Assembly: GCF_003347495.1 (NCBI RefSeq)
Contig: NZ_QCXY01000009.1
Location: forward strand, 207,424 to 271,423
DNA length: 64,000 bases
DNA from: Pleomorphovibrio marinus
GTDB lineage: Bacteria; Bacteroidota; Bacteroidia; Cytophagales; Cyclobacteriaceae
Direction: 5' to 3'
Shown here: positions 18,701 to 26,473 of the stretch, in pieces
Layout of the letters: each line of letters begins with the position of its first letter
Numbering within the stretch: position 1 is the first letter of the stretch
Translations under genes and position numbers: made by a program
Notes under the pieces: model-generated
Seen by the model: the letters and a program-made list of their open reading frames with translations, nothing else
What the model was told of the DNA's origin: nothing
The model's database searches: none

Positions 18701-20625
18701 CCCAGCAATTCCCGCTCCCAAAACATGTTTCTGTTCTATGGGAATCTATAATAGAAATTTACCATGAAACCAATTTGGGAAGTCAACTACTTGAAGTTGA
18801 TACTTTTTTAATCGAGTCTCTGGAGGTTTTACACTATCTGCTTTTGCCACTGAACCATGAAGGCCCCACCTTAGGTAATTATTTTGAGCAATTCCACTCC
18901 TATAGAAAACAGTTTGAGCAACTGACAAACTACTGGCTCCAAGTAGACCACGGTGGTTTTTTGAGCTTATATTGGTACTTTTTTGAAAAAAGGCGATTTG
19001 AACCTAAGCTCCTGGAAAGCATTAGGGAAAGGTTTTTTACCCTTGACCGGGACAAGGCCGACAATTGTTTTGGAAACCTCCTGAAAGGGTTTTATGTCAT
19101 TAGCAGACAGGAGCAATTTCTAGAACAATCCATCGCCTATTTTACCAAGGTAAACCAACCTGAGAAAAAAGAAAACAAAGACCCCTTCAACCTACATATG
19201 GCCAGCTATTATTGGCATATCCACAAGAGAAAATGGACAAAGGCCAGAAAATCCATCTTGGATGCTATTGCAATCAAGGAACATCTAAATCCTATCCTCA
19301 ACGGATTTCTGGCAAATGTGCTTCTCGAAATTGGACTTGACTATAAAAACAAGAATGAAATCGAAAATACCGCTTTTTACCTAAATCAGGCCGTTGATTA
19401 TTGCGGTAATGATGCAGAGCTACATTTTCGTCTTTATGAAACTTATCGATTGAAAGCAAAGGAAGATGATTCCTATTTGGAGAAGGCAGCAATGTCACTT
19501 TCAAAGGCCATGAGCTTGGATACCAAATATGACTCAGCAGCCTTTCATCGGGAGTTGCAACAGCTAACCCTGCTCAAAAATGCGGACACATGGAGCTCAA
19601 GTCAGCGGTTTGCGCCCCTTGTAGTGGAGTTTGACCCTGTCATGGAAGCCTTCATTCTAGAGGAAAACTCCCAAAACCTAAAAAAGGAAGTGACGGATGG
19701 GCTGTGGAAATCCAGGGAAGACTTTAATAAATTTTGGGGTATCACTTACCCCTCCGTCCTTTTTCGATATTCAGGTTCTCAACATGCAGATCCTACCGGG
19801 TATTTTCTGGTGTTAAATGAAATCCGTGAGGGGTTCTATCAAGTATACCCCCAACAAAAATTCATCTTCCTGGAAAACAACAGCCAACTTCCTCATGAAG
19901 AAATCAAGAATATGCCTCTTCAGCCACAATCTTGCGGAGGGAAAAACATCTTATGGATACCTGAGGAAAACGAAGAGGCCTTTTTCCAAAAAGGGTTTCA
20001 GCTAATGAATCTCTTTGACCATCTAAGGATCAACCTTGAGCACTTTTTAAGCCAGCATCTCCTTGAGGTTTTCTCCTTTCAAGACCTGGCTGGAAAATGC
20101 AGGCAATTTACCAAAGGTGCCTGTAAGGTGATTGCAGACGAGCCTGCCATGCTGCACAGATTCTGGGAATGCTGTAGGGCACTTTTGGCAGAGAATATCC
20201 CCATCAACAACCTGGAAGAGCTTTCTGAGATATTTCTTTCCCACCACTCCCACGCTGATTTATCCCTAATTATAAACAAATTGCGAAGGTCCCCCAGTAT
20301 CCAAAAGCATTTGATGGAAGTTTTTCTTCCTCAAGAAGGATTTCTCCTCTCTGAAGAGTTGGAAACTGCTCTTTTAAATATGACAACTACTCAAAGTCAA
20401 GTACAAGCCTTATCGCTGCCACTGATTGAATACGAACCAGTAATACTACCTGTCAGGGAGTCCCTTCATGGAAAGGACTCCCCTTCCATTGTCGTGAAAG
20501 AGGAAGGTCTCAGACCTCTGGTGAAGAGCCTATTGCTGAACGAATTCCCCCAAGTAAAGGTCTATTCCCAGGCAGATTTGCCTAATGATATGTTGCCCCA
20601 ATCCATCATTAAAGGAAGCCCATGA
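15796..20625 (+). CDS. Membrane-anchored TPR-like protein with C-terminal FlhA/SctV-like domain
   Basis: This 1609-residue protein starts with GTG. Two transmembrane helices are visible (residues about 33-51 and 74-93). A long helical TPR-like middle follows (about 280-1250, for example SEMLSWAAATMPTSLW and ALHPEMAVTWYNLQNALGW). Residues about 1268-1609 follow the order of the FlhA/SctV cytoplasmic domain. A first part has FAPLVVEFDPVMEAF and WGITYPSVLFRY (FlhA: PLELELGYGL..., GFVVPPVRIRD). Then come NILWIPEENEEAFFQKGF (FlhA: AVWI...A...GY), FLSQHLLEVFSFQD, IPINNLEELSEIF and finally RPLVKSLLLNEFPQVKVYS (FlhA: R..LRR.LE..LP...VLS). The eight-helix FHIPEP export-gate membrane domain is absent. 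It overlaps the next gene by 4 bp (ATGA). The FlhA assignment comes from manual comparison only. Confidence 0.8.
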   Translation: MKKLKEFLRDRDSFEPLAEMERVLLQRREKGNLAGYLMVISAFFQVIFMVVEKGRDLNWVELGEWATWFNQPGQILVWVLMLGAVLTYIGLNYTGIALSASKEPFRYTFWIGDFHCLNEDMEETLASEGLKNCKELLRFDLMQMLNDRIRRFSLLETAQEEKESAFSKRAFSHIHISGHYALKIGENEQHYLQIMAKVRIGPEGKPASLVAPIRFPLEDQGQLSPTGYQHLLERVFSAVASMIYVQIEEDINNKINLFPTHYLRAMALCHEAEDFARSNTIDGYERSIGLYQKSLLHYQEMGIHLPWHSRVVRGKWFTFFNSRPHLQAWSNAVLGFAKYRIFRNQMASLSGQSANPLYDLPELLDRVREVMEKVHMRASRIKEKSKRSFLKNAQGIADTKNKKNQLAPKKKQEATRKTLFETYVVCALAHRFLGAIDKSSEMLSWAAATMPTSLWQHPLYLMAKGLMEPDTHKSLVHFHHVVDLAPDFQMAQWFLAQELEKEFRRKDELDTNRASTVIQAYERVLHLNAGNIAAIGVIGHLNWLINPDGKLKSVEEKLISGTEIKSLNSETYIGDLNFRLARISAERGEFHLCRERYLEAAGIDPSVGSFMPPVASRSFQSDYDHINRAMIKRFEAYKDRVRKFANTKAEENGRVFSEKTRNFALAFALNDFGNACLRYFHFHGDEEFLLYAIQSYREAGALHPEMAVTWYNLQNALGWKGQWEEIGQCMEKARKFAPNWSLAAIQSADEWFKTEEGNIQAELDWAYGRYLELRRQNPNILTPEYDAQLDSWCSGLGDYQHAFDQKFLLPLRKIYAYSKNAALYEENIAYGPALINLLRKVQQIPWKKMDVEDVQVIVELLKVISYSNKPKLLSQAMALGDHLLKVIPQEHPLLSTQINLLSKCVFYRLFTGLVENHSQIREQLEDQKAFDLFLTTWIEVAIKDLSNQKFRLLEANMTFIPVLISHYNTQQFPLPKHVSVLWESIIEIYHETNLGSQLLEVDTFLIESLEVLHYLLLPLNHEGPTLGNYFEQFHSYRKQFEQLTNYWLQVDHGGFLSLYWYFFEKRRFEPKLLESIRERFFTLDRDKADNCFGNLLKGFYVISRQEQFLEQSIAYFTKVNQPEKKENKDPFNLHMASYYWHIHKRKWTKARKSILDAIAIKEHLNPILNGFLANVLLEIGLDYKNKNEIENTAFYLNQAVDYCGNDAELHFRLYETYRLKAKEDDSYLEKAAMSLSKAMSLDTKYDSAAFHRELQQLTLLKNADTWSSSQRFAPLVVEFDPVMEAFILEENSQNLKKEVTDGLWKSREDFNKFWGITYPSVLFRYSGSQHADPTGYFLVLNEIREGFYQVYPQQKFIFLENNSQLPHEEIKNMPLQPQSCGGKNILWIPEENEEAFFQKGFQLMNLFDHLRINLEHFLSQHLLEVFSFQDLAGKCRQFTKGACKVIADEPAMLHRFWECCRALLAENIPINNLEELSEIFLSHHSHADLSLIINKLRRSPSIQKHLMEVFLPQEGFLLSEELETALLNMTTTQSQVQALSLPLIEYEPVILPVRESLHGKDSPSIVVKEEGLRPLVKSLLLNEFPQVKVYSQADLPNDMLPQSIIKGSP

Positions 20626-22088
20626 GTACCGTAAAAGCCAAAATAGCACCCAAACCGGATCAAAGTAATGGGAGCCTTGCCCTTAAAGTCTCATTAATTT
20701 TAGACAGATCCCTTTGCAGTGGGTTATCAGAAACACAACTGGAAGCCATTAAGTCCTTGATTTCATCTACTCTGGAATCCATGGCAAAAGACCTGGCCCT
20801 GCCGATTAAGCCTATTCCAAAAGTTGGTTTCTACAGCAAACAAAAATCCAAAATGGATACCCTAACACCAATTTCTCTCATATTGGAAGAGACGGAATTG
20901 GAATTCCCTTATTGGTTTCTCCAACAAAAAACCTTCACCTTGGAAGGACTGGAGGAAATGATTCCAGAGGCTATACATAGACAAAGGGAATCTTTTTTGA
21001 CACCAGGCTTGCTGGGACTTTTATATACCGATTGGCAATCCAAGACCCACTTTTCCTTTTGGGAATTCAAGAGTTTGGCAATATTTTGCATAAAGCATGG
21101 TCATCCCATAAAAAAACTCTATCAGCAACGGGACAGTGCAATTTTTGACCTATTGGGGATATTTGAAACCTGTGTTGGGAAAAAGGAAGAATTGAACTTA
21201 GAGATAATCATCCCTAAAGTAACTAAAAACTCCGCCAAGGGTAAGATCAGAGAAGAACTCAAGCAAAGGGTGGAACAAACCATCTCCTACCAATTAGGCA
21301 TTCAATTACCCCCCTTCTCCATCACTACGGATGAACAGGTGTTGGAAGGCTACTATCAGCTTAGGGTAAATGGATTAAGGCTTCCCATCAAAAAAGGGGA
21401 AGTGTTAAGTCAAATCCCCGAAATCCACCTAACCATACGGCGGTATGCAGCCTGTTTTATCAATATAGCAACCCTGCAATATCAGTTGGAAAGATTTCAG
21501 GAAATCCAACCGGATCTGGCAAAAGCAATTCTTCACCAGTTTGACCTGCCTTTCCTTGCACAGCTCTTGCGGAACCTAACCTGGGAGGGTGTCCCGATCA
21601 GGAACCTCGCATCAATTTTTGAAACCTTATTGGAAACGGATCGGGAATTCTCTATAGGTGTACCAAGCCGCTTTTATTTTCTTCCCTATCAGTGGAGTGC
21701 CCATTTTAAGAATGCCAAACTTGCCTCCGAAAGCAATGCCTCCTTTTCGGCTATGGAAAAAATCAGGGTACGTTTGGGAAGGGAAATTTTCAACACCTTT
21801 CAAAGCAGTACTGGCACCTTGGAGGTGTTTACGCTGGGTGAAGAAGTGGAAGCTTCCCTTTTCGAAACAAGTCCTAAAACCGAAGATATGTTAATAGTCG
21901 CCTTAGGAGAGGAACTGCACCGATTTGCTACCGGGAGGGAATTTTTTATCCTTCTGGTGCCAGCCGAACATCGAAGGTATTTGCAAAATTTACTATGGCA
22001 TCGTTTTCCGAATGTCTATGTGCTATCTTTTCAGGAGGTGCCATTAAATAAACAAGTTGTTCTTCTGAGCAAAGTTGGCTTTCCATGA
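20622..22088 (+). CDS. Stand-alone FlhA/SctV C-terminal domain-like protein
   Basis: This 488-residue protein has no signal peptide or transmembrane segment. Residues about 190-488 match the FlhA/SctV cytoplasmic domain in order: LGIQLPPFSITTDEQV (225-240), YYQLRVNGLRL (244-254), an IRRYAACFINIATLQYQLE helix pair (272-290), PDLAKAILHQFDLPFLAQLL (297-316), REGVSIRNL-like WEGVPIRNLASIFETLL (321-337), IRVRLGREIFNTF (381-393), and the end FFILLVPAEHRRYLQNLL plus NVYVLSFQEVP (441-474). That final segment parallels the FlhA tail (LL.SP.LR..L..LL....P...VLSYNEI). Residues 1-190 are a less clear alpha/beta region, possibly a degenerate second copy. It is translationally coupled to the TPR gene, which carries a second such domain, so the two may co-assemble. 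Confidence 0.8.
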   Translation: MSTVKAKIAPKPDQSNGSLALKVSLILDRSLCSGLSETQLEAIKSLISSTLESMAKDLALPIKPIPKVGFYSKQKSKMDTLTPISLILEETELEFPYWFLQQKTFTLEGLEEMIPEAIHRQRESFLTPGLLGLLYTDWQSKTHFSFWEFKSLAIFCIKHGHPIKKLYQQRDSAIFDLLGIFETCVGKKEELNLEIIIPKVTKNSAKGKIREELKQRVEQTISYQLGIQLPPFSITTDEQVLEGYYQLRVNGLRLPIKKGEVLSQIPEIHLTIRRYAACFINIATLQYQLERFQEIQPDLAKAILHQFDLPFLAQLLRNLTWEGVPIRNLASIFETLLETDREFSIGVPSRFYFLPYQWSAHFKNAKLASESNASFSAMEKIRVRLGREIFNTFQSSTGTLEVFTLGEEVEASLFETSPKTEDMLIVALGEELHRFATGREFFILLVPAEHRRYLQNLLWHRFPNVYVLSFQEVPLNKQVVLLSKVGFP

Positions 22089-22344
22089 ATTGCTAACCAA
22101 AGACTTTTTCGGAAAGTAAGGTTTTCTCGATTTTATCATGAATTGGAACGTAGGGTAAACAGTAAAATCAGCGTTATCTGCGGGAGAAGTTTTTGAGTTT
22201 TATACTGTGCATTATTATAGGGATGACTAGTATTGGGCTTTTGAGTAGGAGGAATAAAAATTACCTTTGCGGGCACCAACAGCCCTTGGAAAAGAAATTA
22301 TTTTGTTTCACAACTTTATTTGGAGGTATATTCGTTATTCCATT

Positions 22345-23754
22345 ATGAATAAAAATTTCAGTCGAACCCTTTTGGTCTTACTTGTCAGCACAGGCCTTTC
22401 ACTTCTTTTTTCCTGTAAAAGGATCAATCCGGATAAACCTCCACTAGCCGGGGAAAGCCACCAACTGCCAAAGGCCTCCTCGGAGGTCAACCTATCGCTC
22501 AGCATCCCATTGGCAAAACTGGAGAAAGAGCTCAACCAAAACCTGCAAGGAAGGCTCTTTTCGGAAAGGGGCCTGGAAATCGCATCAGGGCTTTTTTCGG
22601 ACGTGGATGTGGACAAAACCGGACAAATCGTCCTAAGGGCAATAGAAGGGGGAAGACTCCGGCTTTCAATGCCTGTGCATCTGGATGGAAAGGTCAAACT
22701 AGAAAAAAAGATCTTCGGCCAACCTGTTTCCGCTTCCCTGCCTTTTGAAGAAAATCTGACCCCCCAAGTCAGCTTCAAACCCGGAATAGATAAAAATTGG
22801 AATGTCACCATTATGGATCTAGAGCTAGAAAGCTGGGGAAAACCCCTTACCTATAACTTACTGGGATATGAGGTGAACCTAGAACCCCTGATAAAAAAAC
22901 AACTTAAGACCTTGATTGAGCAGGAGCTGGTAAGCCAGGGCCTAAATAGACTTAGCCTCAAAAAGCTGGCTGAGCAAACTTGGCAAGCCTATGGCCAGCC
23001 TATCCACCTTAAAAACGACCAGATGGACCTGTTCATGGTGACTATCCCGGAAAAAATGAGGATTCAAGAGGAGTTTACAATGGACCAGCATTTGGTCTTA
23101 AACATCGGCATGGAGGGGGAAGTACTCAGCCAGGTAGGCAGCCCTCCGGCCATGGGCAAAAACGGGCTCCCGGATGTCAGCCCCAACTCCTCCACTTCCA
23201 GCCAAATGGAAATCACCCTTCCCTTAGCTCTTTCTTACAAGACCATTTCCAACTACCTCAACCAGGAGATGGTGGGAAAAAGCTTCAGGGTGGATAGCAA
23301 AACCCAATTGATCCCAGCCTCTTTTTCCACCCAACCCTACGGCAGCAAGGCCTTAGTAAGCATGGAGTTCAATGCCATTCGGGAAAATAAAAGAGACATT
23401 GAAGGGGTGCTGCACCTGGTGGGCAAGCCCGTCTTTGATCCCGAAAGGGAAGCCATCGTTTTCGAAGAGGTGGAATTTGAGATCAATACCGCCAACTTTC
23501 TTACCAATTCCGCTAATTGGTTAAAGCGGAGAAAAATACTCAATGCTATTGAAAAGCAGGCCGTTTTCCCCATCGGGGAATATATGGCCGAAGCAAAAAA
23601 AGAACTGGAACAAATAGGCACCTGGCAAACTGCCTTTGCCAATATCGGTCTTCAAAACCCCATCCTTTCTGTGGCAGGGATCTATCCTACGGAGGAGGAC
23701 ATCCGCATGTACGTGAAATCCAGCGGAGATATTCAGGTGCAACTGAAACCATAA
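22345..23754 (+). CDS. DUF4403 family lipoprotein
   Basis: From the ATG at 22345 the protein has 469 residues with signal MNKNFSRTLLVLLVSTGL and lipobox LFSC. The mature region has the DUF4403 pattern: VNLSLSIPLAKLEKELNQNL, a first beta-rich half, a central helix pair (LIKKQLKTLIEQELVSQGL), then a second half beginning MEITLPLALSYKTISNYLNQ. The two related halves suggest a duplicated lipid-binding-like fold. It starts about 256 bp after the FlhA-like gene, with an AT-rich gap that can hold its own promoter. DUF4403 proteins have no assigned role; a link to the upstream pair is only positional. Confidence 0.9.
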   Translation: MNKNFSRTLLVLLVSTGLSLLFSCKRINPDKPPLAGESHQLPKASSEVNLSLSIPLAKLEKELNQNLQGRLFSERGLEIASGLFSDVDVDKTGQIVLRAIEGGRLRLSMPVHLDGKVKLEKKIFGQPVSASLPFEENLTPQVSFKPGIDKNWNVTIMDLELESWGKPLTYNLLGYEVNLEPLIKKQLKTLIEQELVSQGLNRLSLKKLAEQTWQAYGQPIHLKNDQMDLFMVTIPEKMRIQEEFTMDQHLVLNIGMEGEVLSQVGSPPAMGKNGLPDVSPNSSTSSQMEITLPLALSYKTISNYLNQEMVGKSFRVDSKTQLIPASFSTQPYGSKALVSMEFNAIRENKRDIEGVLHLVGKPVFDPEREAIVFEEVEFEINTANFLTNSANWLKRRKILNAIEKQAVFPIGEYMAEAKKELEQIGTWQTAFANIGLQNPILSVAGIYPTEEDIRMYVKSSGDIQVQLKP

Positions 23755-23755
23755 C

Positions 23756-24430
23756 TTACCCCATAAGGTCAGCATAAGTCAAAATACCTGCTCCTCTAGC
23801 CGACTTTAACAGTCTTATTAATAATTGTGCGGTAAGCAGTGCATCCCCCGCGGCCGTATGCCTATCCTCTAAGGGAATTCGGAATCGGCTACAAAGCTTG
23901 TCCAAAGAATAGCGTTTGTACTCCACCATCCTGGGGTCAAAGTGAGGCCCCATATCCAACCTTATGGCCAAATCCATGGTGTCCAGACGAGGTGAGTTGA
24001 TTTTTCTGAGGCCAAAGGAGCGACCTGCCTTCTCCATCATGGAAAGGTCAAATCCCAGATGATGCCCCACAAGGATTTTTCCTTCCGCATCAGCCAAAAA
24101 CTCCCTAACCATCCTTTCCCTACTTACTGTAAGAGATTGGTTTACGATCTCATGTACCTTTATGGCCTCCTTGCCCAGTTTTTTGGTTTTCAGGTAGTAT
24201 TCTTTTGCTGATTGCACAGGAATGGTCAACCTTCGTACCTCTATAGAACCAAAAGAAAGAATAAAATCCCTTTTAGGGTCCAGTCCCGTGGTTTCCGTGT
24301 CGACCACCAGAAAGCTGAGTTCCTCAATCCGCCTGCTATTTGGTATTTTTCTCTCCGAATGCTCTTTGAACCTCAGCACAAAATCCCTGGGTTTGATTCT
24401 CCTGATACCGAAAAGTGAAGACCAATCCAT
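23756..24430 (-). CDS. DnaQ-like 3'-5' exonuclease (DEDDh)
   Basis: This 224-residue protein has the three exonuclease motifs: Exo I VVDTETTGLDP, Exo II GHHLGFDLSMMEKA, and Exo III with H-TAAGDALLTAQLL (the DEDDh histidine and aspartate). It is the size of epsilon-subunit-like single-domain exonucleases. Its ATG overlaps the stop of the upstream DUF294 gene by one base (TGATG), so translation is probably coupled. The DUF294/exonuclease pair is commonly found beside acetyl-CoA synthetase and VC_2705-type symporters, as here. Its role there is unknown; it is not the replicative proofreading subunit by context. Confidence 0.92.
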   Translation of the reverse strand: MDWSSLFGIRRIKPRDFVLRFKEHSERKIPNSRRIEELSFLVVDTETTGLDPKRDFILSFGSIEVRRLTIPVQSAKEYYLKTKKLGKEAIKVHEIVNQSLTVSRERMVREFLADAEGKILVGHHLGFDLSMMEKAGRSFGLRKINSPRLDTMDLAIRLDMGPHFDPRMVEYKRYSLDKLCSRFRIPLEDRHTAAGDALLTAQLLIRLLKSARGAGILTYADLMG

Positions 24431-26379
24431 CAGCTACCAAAGTAATCCAACTGAAACCTTACCCTTATCATCTTTTGCAATTCCTCAATGGGCAAAAAGG
24501 CGTTTTTAAGTAGTTGTCGCTGCAATTTCCCCAGCTTTTCGGGTTGTATATACCTTCCTGAGGATTGTGTTTCCAATCCTTCTATAGCCCTTATTCGCAT
24601 GAATATCTCATAGGCCTGGCCAGCTTCTAGAAACAAAGCCTCCTGTTTTGGCTCTAGGGTAGCCAGCATTTCATAGCGCTTGAAGGTATTATTGATCCCC
24701 ACCGCCCTATGGCTAAGTACTAAGAGCCTACCCATATCTGCTAAGGGCATCATTGCCCTTAACTTAATATCGAACTTATCTCTATGTTCTCCTGATTTTT
24801 CCACCAGAAAATTCCTGAAAAACCCCAATGGAGGAGGATTAAGTAAGGCATTTTTAGCCAAAAAATTGAGAAACAACTTGTGTTTTTCTATTTCCCCGTA
24901 AATGTGCGAGGTTAAGGCCTCTGCTAATTCAGATTTTCCCGCCACAGGCCTGAAATCAAAAAAGACGGTGGCCATCATAAGGGAGGGCTGGTCGGGTTCT
25001 CTAATCCATTTGCTGAAGTAGCCCTTCCATACCGACAGGGGCTGGCACCAACGCGGGTTATTGGCCATCATTTCTGCGGGGCAAGTATGAAAACCACATG
25101 CAAGTAACACGTCAATAACATCCCTGGCGATCAGGTGAAAATAATTGGAAGCTGTTTGTTCCAAGGCTTTCGGAACGTCTTCGAAGATGATGGCGTTGTC
25201 CAAGTCAGTCCGGAGCAATTGCTCCCCTCTTCCCTCCGACCCCAAGCCCAAAAAGCAAAACCCAACATCCTGCATTTCAGGAAATTCCTCTTTATGGATG
25301 GATTGAGCCATACTCATGGCCCTCTGTACGATTACGTCATTGATCTCTGTGATAATGCCTGCCACAAAGTCTATACTCACCTCATTTTCCAAATAATACT
25401 TCAATAAGGCCTCAGACTGCTGCCTTAACTGGGCAATTTCCTTTACCTCTAGGCTATGTTGGAGGGTATTGATGATTACTGCTGGGCTGTTACCCTGTGA
25501 AAGCAAAATGTCATGGTTGGAGATAAGACCCACCATGGGACTGGCGACTGAACCATCTTCTGTGATAAGTAAATGGTGAACCCGATTCTTGACCATTTTC
25601 AGATATGCCTGGGCAAAATCCACCTGCTGTGCAATGGTGATCACGGGACTACTCATGATGTACTCCACCTTAGTGGTATAAGGAAGTCCTTTAGCGATAA
25701 GCCTTTTTCTTAAATCCTTATCCGTGACAATTCCCAAGGCATAGTTTTGTTCATTTCTCACCACAATGGATCCTATGCTTTTTTCACTCATCGTCCTGGC
25801 TGCCTCCCCAACGGAAGTTCCCTTGAGGCAAGAAATCACGGGGGAGGAGAACTTAAGTCCGGATTGGCCAGAAAACATCAACAATCCCGTGTCCTTGGTG
25901 GGATCATTAAAAAGTGTCCTGGCCTTTTTGGAGGAAGAAAGGTCTGAACGTACCACCACCTGCCCAGAGGCAAAACCCGCAGCAAAATAAGTGGCTACCC
26001 TGCTGTTTTCCTTTAGAATAGCCTCAAACACCTGAACGGGAATGGCATAAACCAAACTGTTTTCATTGGCTTGGGCATGAAGGATATAAGGCCGCTTTCC
26101 AAGGAGTGCCAAAACCCCAAAAACATCCCCTTCATCGCAATATTCTACAGTGGTGGCCTGTCCCTCCCTTTCTTCATTGAGGCTGATGGCTCCCTCCTTC
26201 ACAATAAAAAAATGAGGCCGGGCAGGGTCTCCCTTTCTAAAGAGGTATTCCCCCTCTTCGAAGTACATCACTTCCACCCCTGTGGCCACAGCAAACAAGG
26301 TTTCCTCTTTTAGGAAACTAAAAGGGGGGTATTTTTGCAAAAACTCCTTAACCCGATTGACAATGACGTTTTTTGCCAT
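24430..26379 (-). CDS. cNMP-binding/CBS/DUF294 nucleotidyltransferase-like protein
   Basis: This 649-residue signalling protein has, in order, a cyclic-nucleotide-binding fold (about 15-135, with GEYLFRKGDPARPHFFIVKEG), two CBS domains (about 180-310, with SIGSIVVRNEQNYALGIVTD and VEYIMSSPVITIAQQ), a DUF294/GlnD-type nucleotidyltransferase domain with LGSEGRGEQLLRTDLDNAII (GS...D.DN), and a DUF294 C-terminal helical region. Such proteins are thought to sense nucleotides and modify or regulate neighbours; here the neighbours are acetate metabolism genes. The catalytic aspartates look intact. It is the partner of the coupled exonuclease. Confidence 0.92.
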   Translation of the reverse strand: MAKNVIVNRVKEFLQKYPPFSFLKEETLFAVATGVEVMYFEEGEYLFRKGDPARPHFFIVKEGAISLNEEREGQATTVEYCDEGDVFGVLALLGKRPYILHAQANENSLVYAIPVQVFEAILKENSRVATYFAAGFASGQVVVRSDLSSSKKARTLFNDPTKDTGLLMFSGQSGLKFSSPVISCLKGTSVGEAARTMSEKSIGSIVVRNEQNYALGIVTDKDLRKRLIAKGLPYTTKVEYIMSSPVITIAQQVDFAQAYLKMVKNRVHHLLITEDGSVASPMVGLISNHDILLSQGNSPAVIINTLQHSLEVKEIAQLRQQSEALLKYYLENEVSIDFVAGIITEINDVIVQRAMSMAQSIHKEEFPEMQDVGFCFLGLGSEGRGEQLLRTDLDNAIIFEDVPKALEQTASNYFHLIARDVIDVLLACGFHTCPAEMMANNPRWCQPLSVWKGYFSKWIREPDQPSLMMATVFFDFRPVAGKSELAEALTSHIYGEIEKHKLFLNFLAKNALLNPPPLGFFRNFLVEKSGEHRDKFDIKLRAMMPLADMGRLLVLSHRAVGINNTFKRYEMLATLEPKQEALFLEAGQAYEIFMRIRAIEGLETQSSGRYIQPEKLGKLQRQLLKNAFLPIEELQKMIRVRFQLDYFGS

Positions 26380-26473
26380 ACTAATAGTGGTTTCAGCGTA
26401 AAGGCATAAAAGGCGGAACCCAAGGACAAAAATGCCCCTGAAATCCCGCCATAGGTCTGTTCTCCTGATAAGA

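Noticed and set aside
15796..22088. A full type III secretion or flagellar locus
   Set aside because: Only the C-terminal domain of FlhA/SctV is recognisable. No FliI/SctN ATPase, FlhB/SctU, FliPQR or ring genes are present.
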